Below, piece after piece: positions 46,140-57,356 of a DNA stretch of 64,000 bases (the first letter of the stretch is position 1; the number at the start of each line of letters is the position of its first letter). The DNA lies in assembly GCA_001414485.1 (NCBI GenBank), contig LLEY01000030.1, forward strand, positions 429,008-493,007. Direction: 5' to 3'. Source of the DNA: Calycina herbarum (taxonomy: Eukaryota > Ascomycota > Leotiomycetes > Helotiales > Pezizellaceae). The notes under the pieces were generated by a model. That model worked only from the letters and a program-made list of their open reading frames with translations, was not told the DNA's origin and did no database searches. Position numbers and translations under genes: made by a program.

Positions 46140-49100
46140 ATGCTGCGTCTGAGGCGTTACCGCGTCTTTCTTTTCTTTGCGGCCGTTTTTGTTTTCCTGG
46201 TTGTTCGAAGCTCGCGGAAGAGCGATTGGGCTCGCGCCGAAATCCAGCAGTTTGCGCCGCATAAGGAGCCTGTGAGGGAAAAGTCTATACCATTTACACC
46301 ACTGCCACCGAAAGCACCGAATCTGCAAGCACAATGGACTCCGAAGCCGCAGATTCCAAAGGAGTCGTTGGTTGAATCGAAACCCATACAGACCCCTCCA
46401 CCTGTGCTACTTTCTGGCACCAAACTCGAGTCGAAACCCGCCGCTACAGAGAAACCCAAAGCGGTGCCGAGTGGTGCTTCTCCAGCTGCGGTTGTGCCTC
46501 ATGTGGTCCTTCCAGATAGAGATGGGTCGAATCGGCCGGCGGGCATTCTTCCAGTAACCCCTCCAGGTGTACTGGATGAAGAGTCGCTACCTGCAGAAGT
46601 TGCTTCCACCACGGTACATTGGCAGAGACAATCCGAGCGTTACCCTGTTCCTACCGAATCGTTGATACATCTTCCGACTGGCAAATCTGTCAAGATCCCG
46701 AGGATCCAACACGCATTCGATGACGAAACGACGGATGCGAAGATATCTCGCGAGAAGAGGCAGACATTCGTGAAGCAGGAATTCCAAAAGGCATGGAAAG
46801 GATATAAGAAGCACGCTTGGTTGCATGATGAATTATCCCCCGTGTCAGGGAAATTCCGTGACCCATTCTGCGGGTGGGCGGCAACTCTCGTGGATACACT
46901 GGACACTTTATGGATTATGGGCCTGGAAGATGAATTTGAAGAGGCTGTTAAGACAGTGGATCTGATAGATTTCACCACGTCGCCACGAATGGATATTCCA
47001 ATGTTCGAAACAACGATCCGCTATCTCGGGGGTTTGATTGCGGCATTCGATGTGAGCGGAGAGAAATACAAGAGTTTGCTAGTCAAAGCCGTGGAATTGG
47101 CAGAAGTCCTCATGGGAGCCTTTGATACTCCAAACCGGATGCCAATTCTGTACTACAAATGGGCTCCGGATTTTGCTTCGCAACCCCATCGCGCCAGTCC
47201 ACACTCCAATTTGGCTGAATTAGGTTCCCTCTGCATGGAATTCACGAGGCTTGCTCAATTGACCCACGATACTCGTTATTACGATGCTGTCGCACGCGTG
47301 ACTATTGCACTTTCAGAATGGCAAGATCGTGGTACTACTTTGAATGGTGTATTTCCGGAAGTAGTTGATGCTTCAGGTTGCAATCGAACTATCACGCAAG
47401 AACCTGCACTTTCCCCTGCGATTGTTCCTTTTAACCCTACCGCCCTGCCAAAAGAAGTTATTGAGCACGAGAAGCCAAAGCAAACTGCAGCACCTTCTGA
47501 GGATGCTGCATCTGACTCTGGAAAGCTGGAAACTCAAATTGTTCCTGGTCAACCAAGCAAATCCAAAATCAAGGGCTGGGAGGAAACACACCCAAAGCAA
47601 GATATAAAAAAGACAAAAAGAGAGCTATTGAACCAAACCGATGCGACACCCGTAAAACGAACACCGCCACCACCACCAATGGCACCTTTATCTGGAATGT
47701 CAAGTGATCCCACACGAATCGAGCCTGATGAGATATGTAAACCGCAGGGTTTGGTATCAACTGGCCAAGATAAATACTCGATGGGGGGTGGTCAAGACTC
47801 CACATATGAGTATTTCCCAAAAGTAAGCATTCCGATCCCGTAACTCGTGAATCCCGCTAATATCTCCCAGCAACATCTATTGCTAGGCGGTCTTGAAAGT
47901 GTATATAGCAAAATGTACAACCAAACCATGGGTGCCATCAAAAAGCACATGCTCTACCGACCAATGGTGCCCGGTGACCAGGACATCCTTTTCACCGGTT
48001 CTCTCCTTGTATACGGTAGCCTCCAATTGGACATGCCCATGTTAAATCACGAGGTTGAGCATCTCACCTGCTTCATCGGCGGTATGGTCGGGATGGGAGC
48101 CAAGATTTTTGAGCGAGAAGGCGATCTGGAGATGGCGAAACGACTTACGGATGGTTGTGTATGGGCATACGAAGCTACAGCCTCGGGAATCATGCCCGAG
48201 GGAGGAATGTTGATGCCTTGCGATGACCTCGAACAATGTACCTGGAATCAGACGGAATATCATCTTAAACTGGATCCACAGGGGGTAGAAAGAGACCTGG
48301 GTGTACTTGCATACAAAAAGAATAAAGCGATAAGGGAGGAAGAGGAGGAAAGGGAGAGGGTGGAACTCGAGAGAGCGAAGGCATCCGATGACCAGCTTGT
48401 GGCTAAAATCAAGGCTGAGCAGGAAGCTGAAGCTTTGAAAGCTGGGGATCCTGTGCATACCACCCTCCGCCGAACGAATTCAACAGCTTCATTACACGAA
48501 GATGCAGAAGCATTTTTGCAGAAACGACAGTCTGGGCAGGCGTTCAGCGATGCTTTGGAGACTAGTCTTGATAAGGGGAAACCAAGCTCCTTCCCTAAAA
48601 CCACTATCGAGGATATATCTTATGAGAAGAAGGCGAAACAGACGGAGGCGGAGTTACAAAGTGTAGCCAGTTCTGGACGACAGGCTGAAAAGCCCCTTCT
48701 TGCGCCGAAACTGGAGGCGACGCCGGAATATGACCCCTCGTTGCCACCGACTCATGAGGAATATGTTGCTTCGAGGATCCGACAAGAGGCTCTTCCGCCT
48801 GGATATTTGGGGATTCGGTCGAGGCAGTATATTTTGAGGTATGTTTCCATCCCCGTTCTCTCATTATCCTTGGAATGTGAACTAATATGATATGACAAAA
48901 CAGACCAGAAGCCATCGAATCAGTCTGGTACATGTACCGCATCACGGGCGACACGTCATGGCAAGACAAGGGCTGGAAGATGTTCAAGTCTGTCATCAAC
49001 GCCACCAGCACTGAATACGGAAACTCTGCTATTCTCGACGTCACTGCAGTACCTCCTTACCAAACAGATGAGATGGAGAGTTTTTGGCTGTCGGAAACAC

Positions 49101-49207
49101 TTAAATACTTTTATTTACTGTACTCGACGCCTGATACTGTTAGTTTGGACGATTATGTGCTGAATACTGAGGCGCATCCTTTTAGGAGGCCGAAACCTGC
49201 GGCTTAA
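46140..49207 (+). CDS. GH47 class I alpha-1,2-mannosidase with two long insertions, 984 aa
   Basis: Exons 46140-47822, 47871-48838 and 48904-49207 total 2955 nt, whole codons. Start chosen at [20 protein letters not shown]: basic residues then a membrane anchor (about 8-22) give a type II ER/Golgi protein, with a Pro-rich stem to about residue 190. The GH47 domain starts [20 protein letters not shown] (about 207) and contains [44 protein letters not shown] and the terminal NTEAHPF, all family hallmarks. The enzyme trims mannose from N-glycans. Unusual: a low-complexity insertion of about 120 residues after GCNRT (about 417-541), and a second, charged, probably coiled-coil insertion of about 150 residues after [10 protein letters not shown]. 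Ordinary family members are about 500-650 residues. Confidence 0.92.
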
Positions 49208-51424
49208 GGGGTGTGGGAGAGAGGAGAGGGAGGGAGGGGAAAATGTCTTTTTTTGTATATTGGAATATGGGAATCATTATTTGGGAGTTTTTTTTTGGAT
49301 TATGGGACACGACGATGTGTTTGGGCAATTTTGAGGTTCATTAGGAGGCAGGGAGGAAAATGCGAACAGTGCATTTGTATCTCTTTTTGGCATAGGAGGG
49401 AAGGAAGTGCTTTGAGAAAAACAGCTTTTTGGTTATCTTTTGCATTGAGTTGGCGTTGCTCTTTTTGCGGCATGTGGCATTTGTTATATAGTATAGTTAG
49501 GCTAGGAGATAGATAGATCTCTAACTTATATTGAGTAGTGTTTGATTATTTTTTGGGCTAGGACTCTTTTGGGGGTTGACGATTTGGATGAGTGGTGACT
49601 CACCACTGGTGAGTAAGTGAGAGGGTTTGAGATGAGAGATGAGACAGGAAGGGGCGCGGGGCGCGGGATGAGGGGGTATTGGATGGAAGAGCAAGTGACG
49701 CTTCTTTTGGTTTCCATTTCTTTGTCTTCTTAAATATCTCTCTGTTCATATTTTGTTCGGAGGTTAGGCTATGTAGGTGCCTCGCTAGACAAGGGTGTTG
49801 GCGAAATCTTGTGTCGATGGGGTTTGAGGGATTATGTCTTGTTGAGTATGGCGGGGGACTGAATATTGGGATCATTTTTCCTTTTTTTGTTGAGAAGTTT
49901 TGTGTTTTGTTTCTTCTTTTTAGGCTACTTTGAAAAATGACATATGGGGTGTAGTTGTCGGGGAAGGGCGCTGGATGTGGATTCGTTTCTTTAGTGTGGG
50001 TGAGACTGGGGAGAGGTACTGCAGAAGGAACGAGAGGTTGGGATTTGAGGTGGGAATGAACAGGTGTGGAATCGACTGATGATTGTTTTATCGCTCTCTT
50101 CGTCTCACATGCAATTGAGGCTATTTTGAGAATTTCTTGTATTTTGCCAACTAGCTTCAAGAGCTAGGACTTTCCATACCCTCTCATATACCCACTTTCG
50201 ACTACTGGCCCCCCTTTGGGCGTACAGTGGTGGGTATTTAGGGTAGGAAAGACTCAGTCACTCTCAGCCACGCACCTATTGAAGGGGTTAAAATTCCAAT
50301 CTCTCCTCCTGGCGAACGAATTGTGAGGGGTACGCTGGTGGAACAAAAGAGACGAATTCGCATGCGACGAGCGTAGGATGGAAGAAGTGATGGCTTTTGC
50401 AGTAAAGGAGTAGAAGGCCCAGGGCCATATTATGTGCAATATGCCTGAAAGGAGCATGCCAGCCGACTTCTTTCACTATAAACAAGGGCCATTAATAGCG
50501 GGTAACCTGTGAATAGCACGATAGCTATTCATAGGCAACCCAGGAATAGCCTAGAAAAAGATGACAATCCGACTTCCAGGTAGCCTGGGAATAGTCGAAA
50601 TTACAATTATTGTTGGGTGATTTGCAAATAGAATTTGAAGCTATATGTAGGTAACCTACTGGTAGCACAGGAAATGGTAGAAAACGCCTCTATTTATAGG
50701 TGACCTACCAATAGCCTAGGGGAGGGGAAACAGAAAAACTAGCTTCCCATACCGGTTTTTCGTATTAGAGACTGGATTACCTGGACCAGTTGATTTCTTT
50801 ATCCTCTAGTCGACGTGTTGGTCATTGTTGTGGGTATTCGCTGATATAGTAAGCCAGGGCAGGGGAAACCCGCGGGGCCGCGGATTTCGGGATTGGGAGG
50901 GATGTCTAGCACCACCCTCGCAACTAAAAGGTTACCAACTTCGCACAAAATACCATAGCGAATACCACAGAATGGGGAGTTGTCATTTGAGGTGTTAATT
51001 TCGACCTCAATGACCATCTTTCTTAGCTTGTCATTGAGCAAGTTCTCTCCAGGGTCGGAGTTGCTCTGAATTCCGCGGATTTCAACTCGCTTATCCCATG
51101 GACGTAGGTTCCATGGCTGTTGATAATATTGGTAAAGTATGTGACGAGAACCTTGTGTCTGGATTGTTGGGAGTGGGGCTGTTTGTAGGCGTTAAGAATG
51201 CTTCTTACAAAGCTTTGTAATTTTGTTCGACGATGAAGCATTTATCCTCATGTTGGATGGGGGGAGTGGTGGATCTGTTTACAATAAGAATGGAGGTTTC
51301 CCAGCCTGGTTTGTATTCTTCAAGTCGATTTGCTTGTATCTTTTCCTTCGCTGTCTTGCATTCATTTCTTTTCCAATTTGGGAGCAGGAAAGGATTTGAC
51401 TTCCTTTCCCTACGAAACAAAAAA
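49208..51424. other. Long intergenic region, no gene supported
   Basis: About 2.2 kb without a convincing gene. The longest open stretch (minus strand, 50160-49600) starts with a non-ATG codon and is Ser/Pro/Lys-rich without motifs. Contains the degenerate GGTAACC repeat (separate entry). The last ~400 bp, ending CTACGAAACAAAAAAATGACG, is the leader of the MFS gene. Confidence 0.4.
50500..50730. repeat. Degenerate short repeat, about five units
   Basis: Units resembling GGTAACCTGTGAATAGC recur: GGCAACCCAGGAATAGCC, GGTAGCCTGGGAATAG, GGTAACCTACTGGTAGC and GGTGACCTACCAATAGCC, separated by 20-60 bp. Each is partly palindromic (GGTnACC). It may be a decayed tandem array or a set of binding sites; origin unknown. 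Confidence 0.5.
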
Positions 51425-52690
51425 ATGACGGACAAATTACACCTCCACCCAATCGACACCGGTCGCCACGCATGGCTCACAACATTCGGCGCATTTTGGT
51501 CCTTATTCATAACCTTTGGTTGGGTAAACTCCCTCGGCGTGTTTCAATCCTACTACGAGCGATCACTCCTCTCCACCTACACCCCCTCAACCATATCCTG
51601 GATTGCTTCCGTCCAACAATGTCTCATCTACAGCGGTGGAATTTTTCTCGGCAAACTCTTCGATAATTATGGACCCAATTGGCTCTTAACTATCGGAGGC
51701 TTCCTTCAAGTTTTTGGATTAATGATGACCTCCATTTCAACAACCTACTACCAAGTTTTTCTAGCACAAGGGGTGTGCACTGCTTTGGGAGCCAGTGCTG
51801 TATTATATGGGACTTTGGGAGCACTGGCTACGTGGTGGAAAGTAAGGAAGGGGTTTGCTTATGGGATTGTGACGAGTGGGAGTTCGATTGGGGGGATTGT
51901 GTTTCCGGTCATGGTTAATCGACTTCTTCCTCGAATTGGATTTGGCTGGACGATGAGAGCAGTGGCTTTCATTGTATTATTTGGAGCTGTGGTCGCCGCT
52001 TCTACAATCCGTTCGAACCGAGAACATACTCCTACTTCTTTCAGTCTCCAGACCTATACTTCTCCCTTGAAGGACAAGCGATTCACGTTATTGTGTTTCG
52101 CGATGACGATTTTCGGATTCGGGTTATTCCTTCCGTTCAACTTCATTCCCTCAGCTGCTCAATCACTTGGGATGACATTCGAACTCTCAGTTTACACCAT
52201 CGCAATCCTCAACGCCCTCTCCATCTTCGGCCGCATAATTCCTGGCTTGCTGGCTGATAGATTTGGTCGGTTCAATTCAATGACACTCTGCACCTTCTTC
52301 TCAGCCCTGATCACACTTGCCCTTTGGATCCCGGGCAATTCCAACTCTACAACAATTGCATATGCAGCAATCTTCGGTTTTTTCTCAGGGAGTTATGTGT
52401 CTCTGACACCTACACTTGTAGTTGCGATTTCGCCACCGGAGGAGATTGGGCACAGAACTGGGATTTTGTATTTCTTCATTTCGGCTGGTGTTCTGGCCGG
52501 GAGCCCAATTGCCGGGAAGCTGGTGGAAGTTAATGGTGGGGAGTATACCTATTTAAAGACCTTTGCTGGGGTGATGATGGGGGTTGGGGCTGGATTTATT
52601 GCTGTTTTGCTGTTTTATATTGAAAATGCAGACAAGGGGGAATTGAAAATGAGAACCGAGGAGGGGCTTGAAGAGAATGTTGTTCTATAA
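51425..52690 (+). CDS. MFS transporter, monocarboxylate-porter type, 421 aa
   Basis: Single exon. The start at 51425 (MTDKLHLHPIDTGRHAWLT) gives the usual N-terminus of fungal monocarboxylate-porter-like MFS proteins; an in-frame ATG 192 bp upstream would add an atypical extension. Family signatures: FGWVNSLGVFQSYYERSLLS in the first membrane segment, SWIASVQQCLIYSGGIFLGK, GTLGALATWWKVRKGFAYGI between TM4 and TM5, and GRIIPGLLADRFGRFNS (the MFS loop repeat in the second half). About twelve hydrophobic segments are visible. Substrate cannot be told; family members move monocarboxylates or secondary metabolites through the plasma membrane. Its neighbour is a secreted repeat protein. Confidence 0.9.
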   Translation: MTDKLHLHPIDTGRHAWLTTFGAFWSLFITFGWVNSLGVFQSYYERSLLSTYTPSTISWIASVQQCLIYSGGIFLGKLFDNYGPNWLLTIGGFLQVFGLMMTSISTTYYQVFLAQGVCTALGASAVLYGTLGALATWWKVRKGFAYGIVTSGSSIGGIVFPVMVNRLLPRIGFGWTMRAVAFIVLFGAVVAASTIRSNREHTPTSFSLQTYTSPLKDKRFTLLCFAMTIFGFGLFLPFNFIPSAAQSLGMTFELSVYTIAILNALSIFGRIIPGLLADRFGRFNSMTLCTFFSALITLALWIPGNSNSTTIAYAAIFGFFSGSYVSLTPTLVVAISPPEEIGHRTGILYFFISAGVLAGSPIAGKLVEVNGGEYTYLKTFAGVMMGVGAGFIAVLLFYIENADKGELKMRTEEGLEENVVL

Positions 52691-53474
52691 TGTGTTGGCG
52701 TTAAAAGCCACATGGTGACTTGGGGAAATGGTTTTGCCATCAACCGAATATCAAAACTACAATTGGCCCGGAGATCTCTTAGGAGGACGCGGGAATTTGG
52801 TTGACAGAGTCCTTGTAAAAGAAACAAAGTATGCGAAAATTTGATCTGGCATGAGGTGATTTCGTCGAGTCTTCTCAAATGAAGTCAAAGATGGTTTTGT
52901 ACCATACATTAATTGGCATGCGAACTTCCACTCCCCATCGCCTAGCAATATTGTCCGACGGTGCCTTGTCCTGGGAAAGATATCGAATTGTTAGCCGATG
53001 GGAAGACAGTGGGTATGTTGGTACTGGCAAATGTCAAGGATGTCTTGAATGGAATGAATCTCTTTGCATGGGTGTAGCATGGCGGTAGAGAACTGGGCGA
53101 TGAAGTTAGACGCTAGCTCCGTTGGTAGCTTGGTTGAAGTGACGAGCTTCGTTATTGTTTCGATATATAGGTTAGGAGAGAGATTGGCTAGAATTTGTGG
53201 ACCTCACATAAAACAAATTAAGAGCATAAGGGCTTCACTGTGGCTGGTTAAGATGTATAGTTAGAGAGCATGTATGAATTTGGCAGCTAGACACGGACTA
53301 GCTAAAGGCTTGCAATCCAAGATCCCCCCAATAAAAACCAAATCTAACTTCAATCTTTACATAGCGAGCCCAAAGTGCCGAACCTGCGCAATCTTGACTG
53401 TGGTGGCTCGCTCAGTTCGCTTGACCATTCCCTTGCCTTTTGGCAGCAACCAAATATCGACCCCAGCGCCTCAC
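52691..53474. other. Intergenic region
   Basis: Between the convergent ends of the MFS gene and the secreted-protein gene. No gene-like frame; contains the 3' UTRs of both. Confidence 0.4.
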
Positions 53475-54245
53475 TTAATTCCCCACCTTGTTCGGTGGTA
53501 CATAGGGACCACCTTGCCTAGTAGTAGTAACTGGATTGATAGGAGTGAAATGCTTTGGTGGATCACCTCCCTCCTCGCGCTTCTCTTCGATGAATTCCGT
53601 TGGAATGGGTGGTTGAGCCGAATTGGTCACACTCGCTTCATCGGATCGCTTGTTTTTCGTCGGCTTGGGAACAAGAATTGCAGTGGAAAAATGTGGGAGC
53701 GTGGGGAAAACCTGGGGTACACCTTCTGTATGGCAACCCCCCTCATCACAAATGATGTCTCCTTTTGCGCGCGCGACCTTGGTCGCGCGTGGTGGTACAA
53801 ATGGCCCACCGACTCTAGCAGTCTCCGAAGCTTGTGGGATTGGTGGGAAAGAACGAGGTACGCCCACGGTTTGGCAGCCACCTTCATCACAGATGATATC
53901 CCCCTTTGCACGTGGGACCTTGGTCGCAAATGGTGGTACGTAGGGCTCAGTAGCTACAGAAGCGGTCTTCGTGGGCTTTGCGATCGGAGGGAAATTTTGA
54001 GGTACACCTCGTGTATGGCAACCACCCTCGTCGCAGATGATTTCCTTCTCGGCTCGCTCGCTTGCTTTTGCTGCGAATGGAGGCTTGTATAGCTCAGTTG
54101 CAACGCGAGCTGTGGTAGCTGGCGTGATTGGGGTGAAATTCTTTGGTGGGTCGCCTCCCTCTCCTCCACCACGAGGGAGAACGACGGCTGAGGCTGAAGT
54201 GGAAAGAAGCGCGGCGGCCAGCACAGCGGTCATTGTGAATTTCAT
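53475..54245 (-). CDS. Secreted repeat protein with three CDEGGC motifs, 256 aa
   Basis: Single exon from ATG 54245 (MKFTMTAVLAAALLSTSASA, a clear signal peptide, cleavage near residue 20). The mature part has two repeat types. Type B, IICDEGGC(H/Q)TxGVPxxFPxx, occurs three times (about residues 69-88, 117-136, 164-183) about 46-48 residues apart; the six cysteines form three C-x4-C pairs and are the only ones in the mature protein. Type A, EGGDPPKxFTPI, occurs once at each end (about 29-40 and 225-236), followed by PP-containing spacers. Spacers are Pro/Ala/Thr-rich and basic; there is a KNKR at 197-200 but no regular dibasic sites between repeats. No family recognised. Possible roles: small secreted effector, metal-binding or wall-associated protein, or a processed peptide precursor. 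Function is not established. Confidence 0.75.
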   Translation of the reverse strand: MKFTMTAVLAAALLSTSASAVVLPRGGGEGGDPPKNFTPITPATTARVATELYKPPFAAKASERAEKEIICDEGGCHTRGVPQNFPPIAKPTKTASVATEPYVPPFATKVPRAKGDIICDEGGCQTVGVPRSFPPIPQASETARVGGPFVPPRATKVARAKGDIICDEGGCHTEGVPQVFPTLPHFSTAILVPKPTKNKRSDEASVTNSAQPPIPTEFIEEKREEGGDPPKHFTPINPVTTTRQGGPYVPPNKVGN

Positions 54246-55130
54246 GATTGTGAAAGAATTGAAAAGTGAGGGTTTGAATGGGATATTTTGAGGAAGATAG
54301 ATGTTGGATGTTGAAAGAAAGAAGTGGTACTGGTGAGGGGTTTCAGAATGGAAAGATGAAGAAGCGAACGAAAGAGATGATCGAAGATTGACAGTGAGGA
54401 GCATACAAGACGATATATATACTGAACTTGTGAACTCAGATCAGAATGAATATCCTAGCCGGCTATTCTCGACGTCTCGATGGGGAGGATTTTTCTTGGA
54501 CGTTGCTTCAGCCACGAAAACATTAACCGACCTACAACGTGTATACGGGGTATAAACACGAGGAGGCTGCTTGAAAATTATTCGGGATGTTTCCAAATGA
54601 TCCTTCGACCTGCTGAATATTCCCCGCGAAGGATTGTTGAGACGTTATCCCTGACCTGCTTGCGTTTTGTCATTGGGTCATCAATAGCCGACTCACCCCC
54701 ATCACGATCAGGGGGAGTGGAACCGGCTATTACATCAACCTCCTGTGGGACTTTGCATGATTGAGGAACATTTGTTGTATACCAGAACATTTCCCAATAC
54801 GTCTTTGTTTCTTTTCTTTCGGTTGACTTTGGTGCTGGGGGGATTATTTCGAGACGTTCTGGCCCAGGTTACTAATCGTGCGACAGGTAGCAGGATCACT
54901 TGGCTGAAGTTGTTAGCCTTTACTCCCACACCACCACAACTTATCTCCGGAATTGGCACTGGCTTTTAATCCAAAGTAATGAATGGATCAGCTTCAGAAC
55001 CCTTAGACTTATCTGGATCGTCTTGTGTGTCCAACCTCTGGCGCATAGCGAAATCCAAGAACAATCTTGGCCAATTTGGCGACGAATTTATGCTTGCGTA
55101 TGAAATATTAACAAACAACCTCGGAGAAAT
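54246..55130. promoter_or_regulatory. Upstream region of the secreted-protein gene
   Basis: A TATA-type run (54413-54421, reading TATATATAT on the minus strand) lies about 167 bp upstream of the ATG, a suitable position with a long leader. The rest, to 55130, holds no supported gene; short open stretches on both strands are chance. Confidence 0.45.
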
Positions 55131-56647
55131 CTAGAAAACATCGTTGTTTGGATCCCAACTGTTGAACAAGGACTCGAACTCGCTAACATCAAGCTCGACA
55201 TCAAAGTCGACATTTTGAAAAGAAGGAAACTCCAATTCCGGCCAAGATAAACCGTTCTGTGTTCCATTTATCGGTTCTTTAACAGTAAATGGTGGGATAT
55301 CCTCGCTGTCGGTGGAACGGCCCTGAGACTCTCCTGCAACCTTGATCAACTCGAGTGCTCGAGGATAAGCCATCTCAGATTGCGCTTTTGGGCGACTCGA
55401 TGCATCTCGAAGTAGATTTCTTAGGCTCTGCAAGCCACGATTTGCAACATGGTTCTCCTCCCGTCTGCTTTCCAAAAGATTCAAGCACTCCAATATCTCA
55501 TCTTTCCTCTCATTTGCACGCGGCTCGTCGCGATTGAAGCAATAATCCATGATTAAGAGGATGGTGGAGACAAATATGTGGTGAGTGATGCACCAAGGAG
55601 CTATTGGTTCCTAGGTTTTCATCATTGTAACCCCTAGTTCAATGACAGTCCGTGCAGATCGAAGACAAACCATCCTGCTGTATGCGTATCGTGGATCTCG
55701 AGCACCACGAACTAGATAGGGACGATGGAGGCGAGAGATACGAGCATAGATTCCGATGGCCCCCATATTTCGCTGAGTTAGAAGCTGGATTTTGCGACTT
55801 TCATCGCCATTGAAGTTGTGAGCCAAATATGCACCAAATCTCTTGCTGAAATCCGAGAGCGAGCTGTTCATCTTCTGGTCGAATTTGAGGATGAGCTCGT
55901 ATGGCATATTGTCCGTGTCGCATTCCGAGTTCCAGGTGGTGTCAATCATCCCGCAAAAGGTCTTCGCTAGCGTGATCCGCGCCAGAAAGAAACTCATGCC
56001 GGTGGGAACGTCTGGAGGTTGAGCATAAGAACCATTGGACCCGATCATTTCATCATCGACATTAGTCGGGAGGTCGACGTTCATTTGTTTTGGATGGATG
56101 GTGTATGTTCCGCAGTGCGGGCCGCTCGCAAATTGCATAAGCCTTTCAAGTTGTCAGCAATCTTTTGTCTCGGACAAATAGAAGAAGATTTCAGTTCCTA
56201 CCAGTCCGTAGAAGCAAGATGCCACCATATCCTTCGTTTGACTTCCAATTCAACCCAATCAACCTCTCTGCCATGCCTCAGCCTCTTGTTGCGAGGCGAA
56301 TCAACTTGATGAAGACACAATGATCGTGCCATATGTAAAACCATGCCCAGAAGTGCTTTGAAAATCGTCAAATCGCCAAGGTTGACTAAAAGATGCTGGC
56401 AAATCAGCAAAAGACTCTGGCTAGTCTCTATCGTAGGAACTGAGCGATAGTTGGCAGCTACGAGTGCCTCTTTTGCAAGTGATATCCAAGAGATGGCACA
56501 TGCCGTCGTCGCTTCTGGATCCTCGAGATCAAAACTGGAAGACCGATTTGGTATGATGTATGCTACTATCCCAAAGATTGTTGCAATAAGGGCCACATGT
56601 GAGTAGGAAGGTTTTTGATTTGACTCTAACGGTATTTCCAAGTGCAT
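55131..56647 (-). pseudogene. Fungal_trans-type transcription factor, truncated and with a nonsense codon
   Basis: Remaining exons 56647-56202 and 56142-55131 are in frame (1458 nt). They read the middle and end of a fungal-specific transcription factor domain (PF04082): LGMVLHMARSLCLHQVDSPR, RRIWWHLASTDWLMQFASGP, HPKQMNVDLPTNVDDE, then MDYCFNRDEPRANERKDEIL. Two lesions: an in-frame TAG at 55611-55613, between MMKT and the HHIFVSTILLIMDYC segment that normally follows; and no N-terminal Zn2Cys6 cluster, since upstream of an acceptor-like TTTCTAG at 56,649 the DNA soon becomes subtelomeric repeat. Family members regulate metabolic or transport genes. The intact ancestor may have controlled the neighbouring secreted protein or transporter, but this is only inference. 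Confidence 0.85.
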
Positions 56648-56779
56648 TTACTAGAAAATGCGAAAATTTTGGTGAGGCTCGCTTAGTGCACTGGCCAGCT
56701 AAGAGTCCGTGTAGACAAACGCATTTACTAGATTATGCATTCTAGGGTTACAGGATTCTCTGCTTAATTCTCACTTATA

Positions 56780-57350
56780 GATCAATTACAAGATGTCAAC
56801 AGAGTTATTACAACTACCACTGCTACTACCTAAAGCGTTACAGCCATGGCTAACATTAAATACCGAGTTCTACGTGATCATCTACTACGATACTAGCTGC
56901 CGACAAGCTCAAAGTCCCGGCGGAATCAGTACTCATTTATATAAAAAACACCGAGTTAGACATCTCCCCTAAGAACTACTTATCAAGTATCTTAAGCAAT
57001 GGCAGTGGTAGTACGATTTCTAGAGTATACTACTACTAGTAGATAGGTCGCTACTATAGCTAGTTCTCCCGATTCTCAACAGCTTTCAATACTAGGACTA
57101 CAGGTTTAAGACCACCAACCGGCGTGTTATATAGCAGTATTGTAACATAAGGCATAATAAAAAGCGTCTCAAAGACGAGAAGCTATTTAAGACAGTCCAG
57201 CTGTAGACGTGGTTTAGGGAGAAGAGGGCGCAATACTAGGTAGTAGACACGTTAGAACGATTACGTAATATAAACCATAGACATAGCAGTAGCAGTAGTA
57301 ATAGTTATAAGTAGCTACGGGTTAGGGTTAGCACAGCAGCAGGCGCAGGA
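56780..57350 (+). pseudogene. OrsD-type zinc-finger gene fragment (subtelomeric copy 1)
   Basis: A plus-strand frame carries CRQAQSPGGISTHLYKKHR (a C...H-x3-H finger of the DUF3505/OrsD type) and later YRFKTTNRRVI, QTWFREKRAQY-like text. It aligns in order with the copy at 58,900 (TWFKERRAQY), so the two are paralogues. Several stop codons interrupt it. It ends at an A-rich tract (57,357-57,380). Such fingers commonly form the N-terminus of fungal telomere-linked RecQ-like genes. Confidence 0.65.
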
Positions 57351-57356
57351 CTTAGA

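Noticed and set aside
49600..50160. 186-codon minus-strand open frame
   Set aside because: Begins with a non-ATG codon, Ser/Pro/Lys-rich without motifs; probably chance in an unselected intergenic region.
53274..54092. 272-codon plus-strand frame
   Set aside because: Exact antisense of the secreted CDEGGC protein; its apparent repeats mirror those of the real gene.
53475..54245. Kex2-processed RiPP precursor (dikaritin type)
   Set aside because: Repeats are not separated by regular KR/RR sites and no UstYa-like oxidase is nearby, so I keep only a general secreted-protein call.
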